Shown piece after piece: positions 26,869 through 35,077 of a stretch of DNA of 64,000 nucleotides (position 1 is its first letter; every line of letters begins with the position of its first letter). This DNA comes from Oscillospiraceae bacterium. GTDB lineage: Bacteria; Bacillota; Clostridia; Saccharofermentanales; Saccharofermentanaceae. The translations under genes were made by a program, and so were the position numbers. The stretch lies in contig FWXP01000001.1 in NCBI GenBank assembly GCA_900176545.1, positions 760,807-824,806 on the forward strand, in the 5' to 3' direction. The notes beneath the pieces are model-generated. The model was not told the DNA's origin. It saw nothing but the letters and a program-made list of their open reading frames with translations, and did not search any database.

Positions 26869-27926
26869 CAGTTACTCTTACTCTCTTCCCCAAGCATTTT
26901 TACTTCTTCTACGAACTCATCTACGGCACTTTCAGCCTTGAGCTTCCTTACGGTCTTGCCGTGCTTGAACAGGAGGAACTCACCCTTGCCTCCTGCAAGT
27001 CCTATATCGGCTTCCCTGGCTTCTCCGGGACCGTTTACAACACAACCCATTACAGCGACCTTAAGGTCATAAGGAAGATTACATATCCTTCTTTCTATCT
27101 CGGATGCGAGTTCTATAAGAGGTACTTCCGTCCTTCCGCATGTCGGACAGGATACGAATGTAATTCCGCCTTGCCTTAAGTCCAAAGCCTTAAGGATACT
27201 GATGCCGGCATAGACCTCGTCTATTGGATCTCCTGTAAGAGATACCCTTATGGTATCTCCTATTCCCTGCGACAGCAGTGAACCTATGCCTACCGCTGAT
27301 TTGATCATGCCTTCCCTTAGTGTTCCTGCCTCAGTAACACCTACATGTAAAGGGTAATCGCATCTCTTTGAGAGCTCCTTGTAGGTATCTATTGTGAGCT
27401 TCGGACTACTTGACTTGATACTTATGACTATATCGTCGAAGTCCACATCCTCTAAGAGCTTCACGGCATCAAGGGCACTTCTTGTCATGTTCTCAGCACA
27501 TACGCCGCCATACTCTTCCACCAATTTCCTGTCGAGAGATCCGGAATTGACACCTACTCTTATCGGAAGGCCTCTCTCCTTGCAGATATCAGCTACCTGA
27601 CGAAGCTTCTCAGGACCTCCGATATTACCGGGATTGATCCTTATCTTAGCGGCTCCGTTCTTAGCTGATTCGATGGCAAGACGATAATCAAAATGTATAT
27701 CCGCGACAACGGGAAGCGGTGATCTTCTCGTTATCTCCTTCAGCGCCTGTGCAGCTTCCATATCAGGCACTGCGACTCTCGTTATGTCGCATCCTGCATC
27801 CTTCAAGGCATATATCTGGTTGAGCGTAGCCTCCACGTCACCTGTCTTTGTATTGTTCATCGACTGGACCCTGACGGGGTTACCGCCGCCTATAAGAACA
27901 GGACCTACAGATACTGTCTTTGTCAT
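26868..27926 (-). CDS. ispG: 4-hydroxy-3-methylbut-2-en-1-yl diphosphate synthase
   Basis: 352 residues of the MEP isoprenoid pathway, converting MEcPP to HMBPP with a 4Fe-4S cluster. N-terminal TIM barrel: GNPVRVQSMNNTKTGDVEATL, VADIHFDYRLA, KIRINPGNIGG. The C-terminal cluster cysteines are in FVSCPTCGRTEV and AVMGCVVNGPGEAREADIG. Length is normal. It is the first gene of a six-gene string extending through polC and priA to the tautomerase. A GGAGG lies 11 bases upstream of the ATG; no strong promoter could be picked by eye. Confidence 0.97.
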   Translation of the reverse strand: MTKTVSVGPVLIGGGNPVRVQSMNNTKTGDVEATLNQIYALKDAGCDITRVAVPDMEAAQALKEITRRSPLPVVADIHFDYRLAIESAKNGAAKIRINPGNIGGPEKLRQVADICKERGLPIRVGVNSGSLDRKLVEEYGGVCAENMTRSALDAVKLLEDVDFDDIVISIKSSSPKLTIDTYKELSKRCDYPLHVGVTEAGTLREGMIKSAVGIGSLLSQGIGDTIRVSLTGDPIDEVYAGISILKALDLRQGGITFVSCPTCGRTEVPLIELASEIERRICNLPYDLKVAVMGCVVNGPGEAREADIGLAGGKGEFLLFKHGKTVRKLKAESAVDEFVEEVKMLGEESKSN

Positions 27927-28026
27927 CTTGATTGCCGCCTCCGCTAGTTACTTGTACAAAATAGTCTATCACTTATCGCTGACTTTTCAGATTACAATTT
28001 GCCCGAAGAAAACGAAGCATAAAAAA

Positions 28027-28051
28027 GTGAGACAGGCAATACCTGTCTCAC
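28027..28051 (-). terminator. Rho-independent terminator of the DUF6465-like gene
   Basis: A perfect 10-pair stem (GTGAGACAGG / CCTGTCTCAC) with a five-base loop, followed on the minus strand by TTTTTT (28026-28021). It lies 25 bases after the stop codon at 28077. Confidence 0.9.
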
Positions 28052-28076
28052 ATAAAAATCTTCGATAAAGATCTTA

Positions 28077-28547
28077 TCAGTAAAGATCTACAGAACCTGT
28101 TACTCCGCCGTTAACAACGTAGTAAGCCTTGTTCTCCTCAGCCTTAACATAGATCTCAAGGGACTTGATAGTATCCTTGTAAGCCTTGTTGACCTTCTTA
28201 ACGATCTCAGTGTAGGAGATGCTCTGATCAGCCTGGTTCTGGATGATGAACTTCTTGGGCTCAACGATCTTAGCGGGAGCTGCCTTCTTAGCAGGAGCCT
28301 TCTTTGCGGCGGGCTTCTTAGCTGCAGCCTTCTTAGCGGGTGCCTTAGCAGCTGTCTTTGCAGGAGCCGCCTTCTTCGCGGGAGCCTTCTTTGCTGCAGG
28401 CTTCTTAGCGGGAGCCTTCTTTGCTGCGGGCTTCTTAACTGCAGGAGTTTCTGTCTTAACAGCAACTGTCTCAGTCTTAACTGCTGCGGTTACAGGCTCA
28501 GCAGCCTTAGCAAGATTCTTTACTTCTTCATTCTTTATGATAGACAT
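28077..28547 (-). CDS. Lys/Ala/Pro-rich (histone H1-like) protein with DUF6465-like C-terminus
   Basis: 156 residues. Residues ~30-95 are an alanine-lysine-proline repeat (AAKKAPAKKPAAKK-type units), resembling histone H1 tails and bacterial AlgP/HctB-like tails, strongly basic and probably disordered. The C-terminal ~55 residues (KKFIIQNQADQSISYTEIV...KSLEIYVKAEENKAYYVVNG) match my recollection of the DUF6465 family of Clostridia. Nucleic-acid or nucleoid binding is an inference from the basic tail. Own transcription unit: clear promoter at 28590-28618, strong AGGAGG ribosome binding site and strong terminator, suggesting abundant expression. The repeat DNA is prone to length change. Confidence 0.8.
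   Translation of the reverse strand: MSIIKNEEVKNLAKAAEPVTAAVKTETVAVKTETPAVKKPAAKKAPAKKPAAKKAPAKKAAPAKTAAKAPAKKAAAKKPAAKKAPAKKAAPAKIVEPKKFIIQNQADQSISYTEIVKKVNKAYKDTIKSLEIYVKAEENKAYYVVNGGVTGSVDLY
28270..28440 (-). repeat. Coding tandem repeats for AAKKAPAKK-type units
   Basis: Degenerate 12-30 base units rich in GCnAAGAAG codons (seen as TTCTTAGC/TTCTTTGC on the plus strand) encode the basic tail. Several segments of about 25 bases recur almost unchanged. Confidence 0.75.
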
Positions 28548-28589
28548 ATATTAACCTCCTAATATTGTCAGGTGTTATGAATCATACAT

Positions 28590-28618
28590 AGTTTATCGTT
28601 CTTAATATGAGATATCAA
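28590..28618 (-). promoter_or_regulatory. Promoter of the DUF6465-like gene
   Basis: TTGATA (28618-28613), exactly 17 bases, then TAAACT (28595-28590), about 42 bases before the start codon. It sits directly after the stop of the upstream membrane-protein gene. Confidence 0.55.
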
Positions 28619-28639
28619 CTATTATTTAGTTTTGAGTTT

Positions 28640-30250
28640 TTATAGGTCAGTCTTGTAAAAAATGTAGTAATGATCGACATACTCATATGTAAATCCTCTA
28701 TCCATGAGCATCTGGCAATAATCCATATTACATTCGTCGACCATATATATATCCGAATCCCACGGATCATTTACCAGATAGAAATGATTATTACCGTAAA
28801 CTTCTTCATAATCTGCTCTGACATTGCCATTATCATCCAGATAAAAATCTTTTGGGTCGATATCTAAGGCCAACTGATAGTGCGCGTGAACAGAACAGGG
28901 ATTGCCGACATACAGATCACGATCACCGATCTCAGTTCTGATCTCTTCAACGCGGATCAATGCATTCTTCATATCATAAGCACAATACTTATCGATAGAC
29001 TCAGGCAGATACTTATGAGTATATGAACCGCCGAAATAGTAGATAGCAAAACCGATAAAGCAGACAGAATAACAAACTGCAACTGCGACTGATGCAGCTT
29101 TGCGCTTCTTATCACTGATCTGTTTTAAAAATTCATTAATGCCTTCGATCGTCAAATATATGACTGAGAAAAAGATCGGATTAAATCTATAAGCCTTTCC
29201 AAGGATCATAGTATTACTTAAATAAACTGCATAAAACCAGATAGTAACCAACGAAGTCATATTAAATTCCTTCTTCTTAAAGCAGTTTACCGTCTTTTTT
29301 GTTCCGCGTACTAATCCAAAAAGAAAGAATGGCACACTGATCCAATAAATCGTTCCGAAATAAGAAATAGTCGAATAAGGCTGTGCATCAAAACTTAAAA
29401 GAGGGATAAGGTTGATAAACAACTGATACGGAATCGAAAGTGCACTTACTTCTGAAGTTCTGTTATCGGGAGTGCTTACATAGGAAATACCAAAAACAGA
29501 AAAAGGTTCGAGTCTGAATGTATTTACTATATGAAACGGGATAAGCGGAATCGCAAGCAAGATAACAGGGATCATAAAAGCAACAATATTGCTTATACGG
29601 ATCTTTCTGATCCTCAAAAGATAAACGAATACCAAAAGCAGGAAAAAAGGCATTATGAGGTGAGAAAGAATATACGAATAAAGGATAATACCGGCTGAAA
29701 TGCCTGCAACAACATAATCCTTGTTCTTTCCGGAGCAAACTGCCTTTAAAAGATAAAAGAAAAATATCGGGGTCAGCGTAAACATCAGATTGCAATCAAG
29801 CCCGAGCCTCATCAATAAGACTATCGTAGGAAAACCAGCCATCGCAAAAACCATCATCAACGTATTCTTGCGCTTATGGTCTCCCAGAAGATAATAGATC
29901 CTGCCCCAATAAAACGTAGCTATCATCGAGAAAACTACAGTAACCATGCGTATAGAAAGCTTCGAATAGCCGAAAAGCTTATACACGATCAAATACAGGT
30001 ATGTAAACAGAGGACTTTGCTCCCCGATATAGTTGATGGGGTACATAGGAAAAGAATTCCCATATCTGTCAGTGCCATACTTAGCAAGACTTTGAACATT
30101 GAGAATGAGACCAACCTCATCCGTATTCCACATATCTAAGATACTGTCCAGTTTATAAAGATGTGTGAAAAGAAACAGCCCTATTGCAAAAACAAGGCTG
30201 ATAAGATAAAACCGTTCACTCTTCTTATTATTCGAATCCAAAGTATTCAT
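28640..30250 (-). CDS. GT-C (ArnT/PMT-like) membrane glycosyltransferase-like protein
   Basis: 536 residues with about ten to twelve hydrophobic helices. The first outer loop after helix 1 contains WNTDEVGLILNVQSLAKYGTDRYGNSFP and YIGEQSPLFTYLY, which fits the acidic first-loop motif of GT39/ArnT-type enzymes that use polyprenyl-phosphate sugars. The C-terminal ~130 residues are hydrophilic and extracytoplasmic. The gene is AT-rich compared with its neighbours and stands alone, so horizontal acquisition is plausible. No Shine-Dalgarno precedes the ATG, and the best -10 hexamer ends six bases before it, so the mRNA may be leaderless. Enzyme class inferred from topology and motif; acceptor unknown. 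Confidence 0.65.
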   Translation of the reverse strand: MNTLDSNNKKSERFYLISLVFAIGLFLFTHLYKLDSILDMWNTDEVGLILNVQSLAKYGTDRYGNSFPMYPINYIGEQSPLFTYLYLIVYKLFGYSKLSIRMVTVVFSMIATFYWGRIYYLLGDHKRKNTLMMVFAMAGFPTIVLLMRLGLDCNLMFTLTPIFFFYLLKAVCSGKNKDYVVAGISAGIILYSYILSHLIMPFFLLLVFVYLLRIRKIRISNIVAFMIPVILLAIPLIPFHIVNTFRLEPFSVFGISYVSTPDNRTSEVSALSIPYQLFINLIPLLSFDAQPYSTISYFGTIYWISVPFFLFGLVRGTKKTVNCFKKKEFNMTSLVTIWFYAVYLSNTMILGKAYRFNPIFFSVIYLTIEGINEFLKQISDKKRKAASVAVAVCYSVCFIGFAIYYFGGSYTHKYLPESIDKYCAYDMKNALIRVEEIRTEIGDRDLYVGNPCSVHAHYQLALDIDPKDFYLDDNGNVRADYEEVYGNNHFYLVNDPWDSDIYMVDECNMDYCQMLMDRGFTYEYVDHYYIFYKTDL

Positions 30251-30256
30251 GGCATC

Positions 30257-30285
30257 ATACTAACGTAATTCACTTTTTAAAGCAA
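30257..30285 (-). promoter_or_regulatory. Candidate promoter of the GT-C-like gene (leaderless arrangement)
   Basis: TTGCTT (30285-30280), 17 bases, TAGTAT (30262-30257). Transcription would begin at or within a few bases of the ATG at 30250. Confidence 0.4.
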
Positions 30286-30320
30286 TCCAAATGCGATCGA
30301 GCATCCTTAACGGCATAAAA

Positions 30321-30350
30321 AGTGTCCGAAGGATAAAACCTTCGGACACT
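30321..30350 (-). terminator. Rho-independent terminator of the moxR/VWA operon
   Basis: A perfect 12-pair stem (AGTGTCCGAAGG / CCTTCGGACACT) around a six-base loop, followed on the minus strand by TTTTT. It lies five bases past the stop at 30355. Confidence 0.93.
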
Positions 30351-30354
30351 ATTA

Positions 30355-31737
30355 TTACCAGATACCGTTATAATCGGTGTTCCATCCGGAAGACTCGGAC
30401 TGTTCGAGATCATCCTGTCTTCTGTCATAGGAGTCGCTCTGCAGGCTCTCTATGGATTCGCGGATCTGCTGTTCCCATTCAGAGAAAGTCGTAGGTCTGG
30501 CAGTCTGTGTAGTGCCTGATGTTTCAGCAGTATTATTGGTCTGCTGCGTTGACTGTGATCCCTGAGTGTCATTCGTAGGATTAGGCTGATAAGATCCTGA
30601 CGTATCACTGTGATCGGATGCGTCACTTGTCTCACCGGTCTGATCCGACTGACCTGACTGATCGCTCTGATTGGACTGATTACTCTGATTACTCTGATTA
30701 GACTGATCACTCTGATTGCTCTGATCGGACTGGCCACTCTGGTTAGACTGATTGGACTGATCAGAGTTATTGGACTGGTCGGAATTGTTCGACTGATCAG
30801 AATTGTTGGACTGATCGGAATTATTCGACTGGTCAGAGTTATTTGACTGATCTGAGTTGTTAGACTGGTCAGAATCATTTGATTGATCAGACTGATCCTG
30901 CTGCTGAGACTGATTCTCCTGATACTCATTGGTGATCTCGGCAGGAACGGGGTCGCCGGCGATAACATCTACCGTTACCTGATATCCGTTCTCTGTAGAA
31001 CAGCTCCACTGCTCTGTCTCACCGTTCTGATCCTCAGTAACCGTATATTCACCAAGAGGGATATCGTCAATTGTCAATGTATAAGTATCACCTTCGTTGA
31101 CCCAGAGATCGGAATCGGGATCGAAGACTACCGTTAAGGGTACAAAATCCTCGGGACCTACTACCGTGAACGAGATCTCTGAAAGATTATGGACATCATC
31201 CACGCCGGTTATAGTCTTCTGTATCTCCAGCGTACCAGTCTGCTTTGTCTCAAGATACTCGATGATCCTGTCTATCTCTCTCTTGAGCCTCTCAGCTCTG
31301 TTACTGTGACCTGTACCGTCCTCGTTGGCACAACCGCCTTCGATAAGAACATCCCTTGCGCTGTAGAGTATCTCCAGGGATGTATCGATATTAGCCTTGG
31401 CATCGTAGTCATCAGGAAGGAGTGCGATCTTTGCAAGTGCAAGATTGATCCTGATGGAGCACTCTCTTCTCTGAGGAATACCGGGGCATCCGAGAGCATC
31501 CTCGTAAGCTTCGATCGCCTCTTCGTAAAGGTGATTCTTGTAAAGGATATTACCGTTATTGTAGTAAGCGATATAAGGCTCGATGATATTCAAGGACAAC
31601 AGGAGGTTCTCGTTGACAGTGTAGTTACCGTTAAGGTACTCATCAACGACATGCTGGTTGTAAAAATAGTTTAAGAGCTGCCTTCCGCAAATGAGCAAAA
31701 GGAATACATAGAGTATTACTAAAATCTTTTTCTTCAT
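30355..31737 (-). CDS. Membrane-anchored protein with TPR-like, pilin/SpaA-like and Asn/Gln/Ser-rich regions (BatE position)
   Basis: 460 residues. A signal anchor lies at ~3-24 (ILVILYVFLLLICG). Residues ~40-160 are helical with a TPR-like segment (YYNNGNILYKNHLYEEAIEAYEDALG). Residues ~165-262 form a Gram-positive pilin/SpaA-type beta domain (GTLEIQKTITGVDD...SFTVVGPEDF...YTVTEDQNGE...ITNEY). Then ~120 residues of (N/Q)SDQS(N) repeats follow, and a Gly/Ser/Thr/Gln tail. It occupies the place of TPR-containing BatE/BatC in 'Bat' operons, but the pilin-like domain and low-complexity tail are unusual there. It overlaps the VWA gene by four bases. The function is unknown; a surface-exposed part of the MoxR/VWA complex is a reasonable guess. 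Confidence 0.7.
   Translation of the reverse strand: MKKKILVILYVFLLLICGRQLLNYFYNQHVVDEYLNGNYTVNENLLLSLNIIEPYIAYYNNGNILYKNHLYEEAIEAYEDALGCPGIPQRRECSIRINLALAKIALLPDDYDAKANIDTSLEILYSARDVLIEGGCANEDGTGHSNRAERLKREIDRIIEYLETKQTGTLEIQKTITGVDDVHNLSEISFTVVGPEDFVPLTVVFDPDSDLWVNEGDTYTLTIDDIPLGEYTVTEDQNGETEQWSCSTENGYQVTVDVIAGDPVPAEITNEYQENQSQQQDQSDQSNDSDQSNNSDQSNNSDQSNNSDQSNNSDQSNNSDQSNNSDQSNQSNQSGQSDQSNQSDQSNQSNQSNQSNQSDQSGQSDQTGETSDASDHSDTSGSYQPNPTNDTQGSQSTQQTNNTAETSGTTQTARPTTFSEWEQQIRESIESLQSDSYDRRQDDLEQSESSGWNTDYNGIW
30630..30895 (-). repeat. Low-complexity coding repeat for DQSNNS/DQSNQS units
   Basis: Tandem 9-18 base units (GACTGATC, GACTGATT and GACTGGTC on the plus strand) encode about 85 residues of Asp-Gln-Ser-Asn. 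Codons vary between units, so this is an old array under protein-level selection rather than a fresh expansion. Confidence 0.85.
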
Positions 31738-32756
31738 CGCTCCTGTCCCAACCTCTTTCTGTAATAGATCATGTCATAGATCAGCAAGCCTGCGAGCACA
31801 CCTGCAAGGATGTAATAGATCTCGAGCTGGCCCTCACCGGACTTCTTCTCTCTGTTAAAATCGCCCTGACTTATAGAGAGCTTTACAGCCTCTATAGCAG
31901 TACTAAGGTCCGAATGGTTCGTCATATGGAAATACGGAATATTGATATCCGCAGCCAGATCTTTGAGATTATCCTCATCGATCTTGGATATGGCAGTCAC
32001 GTAGTTGAAGTTATTGTCGTAATACTGAAGGAGCTCATATCCGTCAGAATCGTAATTACGAACATGCATCTGACCGCCTGCAGAAGTACCATATCCCAAT
32101 ACAGCACCTGTATCGACGAGTTCGGAGATCCTTTCGAAGGATCTCAAACGGTCACCTGATGTTATCTCACCGTCGGAGATATAGAATACCACCTGTACTC
32201 TGTTCTCACCGGAGATCTCATCGATGTCATCATCATCATCATCATCATCGTCATCATCATCTGTCAGACCGATATTGTTCTCAAGGACTTGCTTCATTGC
32301 ATCATAGGAGATATTAAGAGAAGTACCTCCAGCATATTCCTTGAGTCTGCCTTCAAGTGTCTGTACAGCCGAGAGCACGATAGAAGATTCACTCGTATAA
32401 GGGATAACATAGTTTGCAGTATCATCAAAAGTAAGAAGACCGAATCTTGCGCCTTCGAACTCATTCATGATGGTCTCAACGTCTTCCCTTACGGCATCCA
32501 TCCTTCTGTCGTCGTCGGAACCGTAGTCCTCGGCGAGCATACTGATAGTGTTATCGACTACAAAGAGCACATCGATATCATTCTTTACTACCGTTACCGT
32601 ATCAGTAGGAATGGCAAGCCTTAAGTTGATGGCAAAGATCAATACCGAGATAATGATCTGCCTTGTAAAGTTCCATGCCCCTTTACGCTTCAATGCGATC
32701 AATGCGATGCATATGATCACCATAAGGGGTATAGGTATAACAGGAGATATAGTCAC
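31734..32756 (-). CDS. VWA-domain membrane protein (BatB-like), with poly-Asp insert
   Basis: 340 residues from a GTG start. Two N-terminal helices (PIPLMVIICIALIAL; IIISVLIFAINLRL) precede a von Willebrand factor A domain with the MIDAS motif DNTISM, and a C-terminal helix (YYILAGVLAGLLIYDMIY) follows. Inside the VWA domain a run of twelve Asp is encoded by a GAT/GAC microsatellite. The GTG at 32756 is chosen because AAGGAGG lies eight bases upstream and it forms a GTGA overlap with the preceding stop; a TTG at 32777 would place that ribosome binding site inside the gene. The second VWA protein of the MoxR operon, likely facing outward, and function poorly defined (envelope stress, chaperone-like). 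Confidence 0.85.
   Translation of the reverse strand: MTISPVIPIPLMVIICIALIALKRKGAWNFTRQIIISVLIFAINLRLAIPTDTVTVVKNDIDVLFVVDNTISMLAEDYGSDDDRRMDAVREDVETIMNEFEGARFGLLTFDDTANYVIPYTSESSIVLSAVQTLEGRLKEYAGGTSLNISYDAMKQVLENNIGLTDDDDDDDDDDDDIDEISGENRVQVVFYISDGEITSGDRLRSFERISELVDTGAVLGYGTSAGGQMHVRNYDSDGYELLQYYDNNFNYVTAISKIDEDNLKDLAADINIPYFHMTNHSDLSTAIEAVKLSISQGDFNREKKSGEGQLEIYYILAGVLAGLLIYDMIYYRKRLGQER
32225..32262 (-). repeat. GAT/GAC trinucleotide microsatellite (poly-Asp)
   Basis: About twelve consecutive ATC/GTC triplets on the plus strand encode poly-Asp in the VWA protein. Slippage would change length in frame by whole residues. Confidence 0.9.
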
Positions 32757-33739
32757 AGCCTTAACCTCCTTGCACACAATGTATAGATCACGGATGCTAC
32801 GACGAGTGCGATGATACCTGTCTCAGGAACATCGTTTACGGTAGTAACCTTTGTGTAGCTCGCAGATACGTCAGTATTCTTGACCTCATCGAGCATATCA
32901 TCCATGGCGTCGTCATCCCTGGTATTGAAATAACCGCCGCCGGTACTCTCTATGGCTTCTCTGTAAGTTGCCTCGTCTATAACGAACTCGGGTGCCAGAG
33001 CAAATACCTTGACATCATGAGCTGCACAGAGCTCACAAGCCTGAGGCACCGTAATCAGCGGAGGACCCATAAGATCGTTATCAGTTACGAATACGATCAT
33101 CCTGGCTCTCTCGGGATTATCCTCGAGATCAGGGAAATTATAGAGTGCTCCTGCAAGTCCGTCACCGATAAGTGAACTGTATTGTCCGGAGATCGTACCT
33201 GCAAAACGCCATTCTGCGTCGTAATTGCCTGCGAAATCGTAAGAGTAATAATCCTCGATGGAATCCCTCAATCGCTCCAGCTGTGATACTACATAATCGT
33301 AGTCATCAGTAAGAGGAACGATCTGTACGGGAGAGCAGTTGAAGATCGTTACACCGAATCTCTCTCCATGGAGCTCGCCGACAAAATCGATGAGCTTGTC
33401 GCAGAGCTCGCAGCTGACCTCATCAAGTGACGTGGAAACGTCAAAACAGATCATGATGTCTCTGTTATGAACTTCCTTTGCCATAGTCTTGACTTCGATA
33501 GGCTTAGCGGTAAGGTATGTCGAGAATAATATGGATGCTATGAGGCTCGCTACCAGGAAAACCCTAAGGAAGTGATACTCGATCATCATCCACTTATATG
33601 CGGGAAGGCTCCTGACAAAGTCAGTATTTGCGGCCCTCTTACCACCCTTATACTTCTTCCTGTTCCATAATGTATAAATGAATATGGAACATACCAGTCC
33701 GATACCGATATATATAGCTATAGGATATGTCAGTTCCAT
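32753..33739 (-). CDS. VWA-domain membrane protein (BatA-like)
   Basis: 328 residues. N-terminal helices (IAIYIGIGLVCSIFIYTL and FLVASLIASILFSTYL) are followed by a VWA domain with MIDAS motif DVSTS (in ICFDVSTSLDE) and VFVTDNDLMGPP, and a C-terminal helix (IIALVVASVIYTLCA). It overlaps the upstream small gene by ten bases and the next VWA gene by four. Two adjacent VWA proteins after MoxR and DUF58 is the classic 'Bat' layout. Confidence 0.87.
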   Translation of the reverse strand: MELTYPIAIYIGIGLVCSIFIYTLWNRKKYKGGKRAANTDFVRSLPAYKWMMIEYHFLRVFLVASLIASILFSTYLTAKPIEVKTMAKEVHNRDIMICFDVSTSLDEVSCELCDKLIDFVGELHGERFGVTIFNCSPVQIVPLTDDYDYVVSQLERLRDSIEDYYSYDFAGNYDAEWRFAGTISGQYSSLIGDGLAGALYNFPDLEDNPERARMIVFVTDNDLMGPPLITVPQACELCAAHDVKVFALAPEFVIDEATYREAIESTGGGYFNTRDDDAMDDMLDEVKNTDVSASYTKVTTVNDVPETGIIALVVASVIYTLCARRLRL

Positions 33740-34218
33740 TGTGTCACCACCGTTCTGGCATCAGCTATGTGTCTTACCGTATCAGCGCCCTCGCTGTCAT
33801 AAGCGAACTCGGGTCTGTAGAACTCGGCGATAAGGTCTGCGAGCTTAGGAAGGTTCAATTCCTTGATCTCGCTGAGCGTGAGGTTCATAGCCTTGATTCC
33901 CGTCATCTCCTGAACAAAGGTACGTACTACCTTACTGAGTCTGATGTACGCCTCTCTGTCATCTATCTCTTTATTGTTATACTGCTTCTCGATCGCATCG
34001 ATCTGCTTCAGGTAATCAGCCTTGATCTCCTGAATGCTCCTCTTCCTGACGTAAGGCTTAGGAGCTTCTGCTTTCTTCTTCTTTCTCTCAGGAAGCTTGA
34101 ATCCCTTGAGCTTCATGATCAATAACACGATCAAAGGTATGGCCACAAGGACTACCAGCAGTATCGTCAGTGCCGCAGAATATGAAAACATATCTTGTAA
34201 ACTAACGGATATTGGCAT
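33730..34218 (-). CDS. Single-span membrane protein of the MoxR operon (DUF4381/BatC-like position)
   Basis: 162 residues. One helix at ~12-36 (AALTILLVVLVAIPLIVLLIM) is followed by a Lys-rich juxtamembrane stretch and a helical cytosolic domain (SIQEIKADYLKQIDAIEKQY...RLSKVVRTFVQEMTG). It resembles small DUF4381-type proteins found between DUF58 and VWA genes, but similarity is weak by eye. GGAGAG lies eight bases before the ATG at 34218, and it overlaps the DUF58 gene by 17 bases. Confidence 0.7.
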   Translation of the reverse strand: MPISVSLQDMFSYSAALTILLVVLVAIPLIVLLIMKLKGFKLPERKKKKAEAPKPYVRKRSIQEIKADYLKQIDAIEKQYNNKEIDDREAYIRLSKVVRTFVQEMTGIKAMNLTLSEIKELNLPKLADLIAEFYRPEFAYDSEGADTVRHIADARTVVTQWN

Positions 34219-35077
34219 GTCTGTGTCTCTCCAATAATTCTATGATCTTCTGCGCGATATCCTTCTCGCTGTCGATGTCGGCATTGATGATACCGAACTT
34301 GACGAGTTTCTTGTTGTTGGATTCGCGCATCTCTTCCTTATACTTGCGCTCGATACGCATAAGCTTCTTATTGCTGCTTACGAACGCAGGTATATATCTT
34401 CCCGTATCCACATCAAAGGACTTACCTCCGGTAACATCGGCATCTCCGATGTTGACGAAGAGAACATCGTGACGACATATCAATCTCTTGAGCTGAGCCT
34501 CCGTGATGGAAGCCATGCCCTTCATGTCCGTGATGATGAATATGATCATCTTTCTTCTGAAGTTATTGATAATGTAGTCGATGGTCTTACCGATCTGTCC
34601 GTTCTTACCGGTAAAACCTTCCTTGTCATACGCGGTAAGGATCTGCTGGACATTCGGAAGTCCCGTCTTGAATGAATGATATTTGATCAGGCCGTTCTGA
34701 CTGTAGATAGCACCGATATTATCGCCGTTCTTATATGCAAGATAGGATACGGTACCCATCGTATAGAGGGCTACCTCCTTCTTGCTTGAACCCATGGGCG
34801 TATCACCGGTCATCTTTATGCCGGAATCACAGAGCAGGAGGATATTATGCTTCTTCTCGGCGACATAACGCTTTACAAGAAGATTCCTACTCCTTGAAGA
34901 TGCCTTCCAATCTATATCCCTTATGCTGTCACCAGGAACATACTCACGAAGATCTTCGAAATTCATGCTTCGTCCCATGAAGACGGAAGTATATGTTCCG
35001 TCAAGGACGGAGGATGTTTTCTGGGTAGCGTAGATACTTATGTTGGCCTTGATCTTGGTGATGTAATCACTGATCAT
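34202..35077 (-). CDS. DUF58 domain protein
   Basis: 291 residues. The DUF58 signature is intact: GRSMNFEDLREYVPGDSIRDIDWKASSRSRNLLVKRY. It is followed by a VWA-like fold (NILLLCDSGIKM...). No membrane segment is seen. These proteins accompany MoxR ATPases and are thought to be their clients or adaptors. It overlaps moxR by four bases. Confidence 0.92.
   Translation of the reverse strand: MISDYITKIKANISIYATQKTSSVLDGTYTSVFMGRSMNFEDLREYVPGDSIRDIDWKASSRSRNLLVKRYVAEKKHNILLLCDSGIKMTGDTPMGSSKKEVALYTMGTVSYLAYKNGDNIGAIYSQNGLIKYHSFKTGLPNVQQILTAYDKEGFTGKNGQIGKTIDYIINNFRRKMIIFIITDMKGMASITEAQLKRLICRHDVLFVNIGDADVTGGKSFDVDTGRYIPAFVSSNKKLMRIERKYKEEMRESNNKKLVKFGIINADIDSEKDIAQKIIELLERHRHANIR

Noticed and set aside
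27927..28020. A strong promoter for ispG-polC
   Set aside because: Several partial -35/-10 matches exist (for example CTGAAA-16-TAGACT) but none stands out enough to report.
28100..28465. A 121-codon Leu/Arg-rich minus-strand frame
   Set aside because: Alternative frame of the Lys/Ala repeat gene, whose own frame has promoter, ribosome binding site and a conserved C-terminal domain.
30630..30895. CRISPR array
   Set aside because: The repeats are in-frame coding repeats without unique spacers of constant length, and no cas genes are nearby.
30450..30968. A 172-codon minus-strand frame rich in Ser/Ile/Arg
   Set aside because: Alternative frame of the DQSNNS repeat region; low-complexity arrays keep other frames open by chance.
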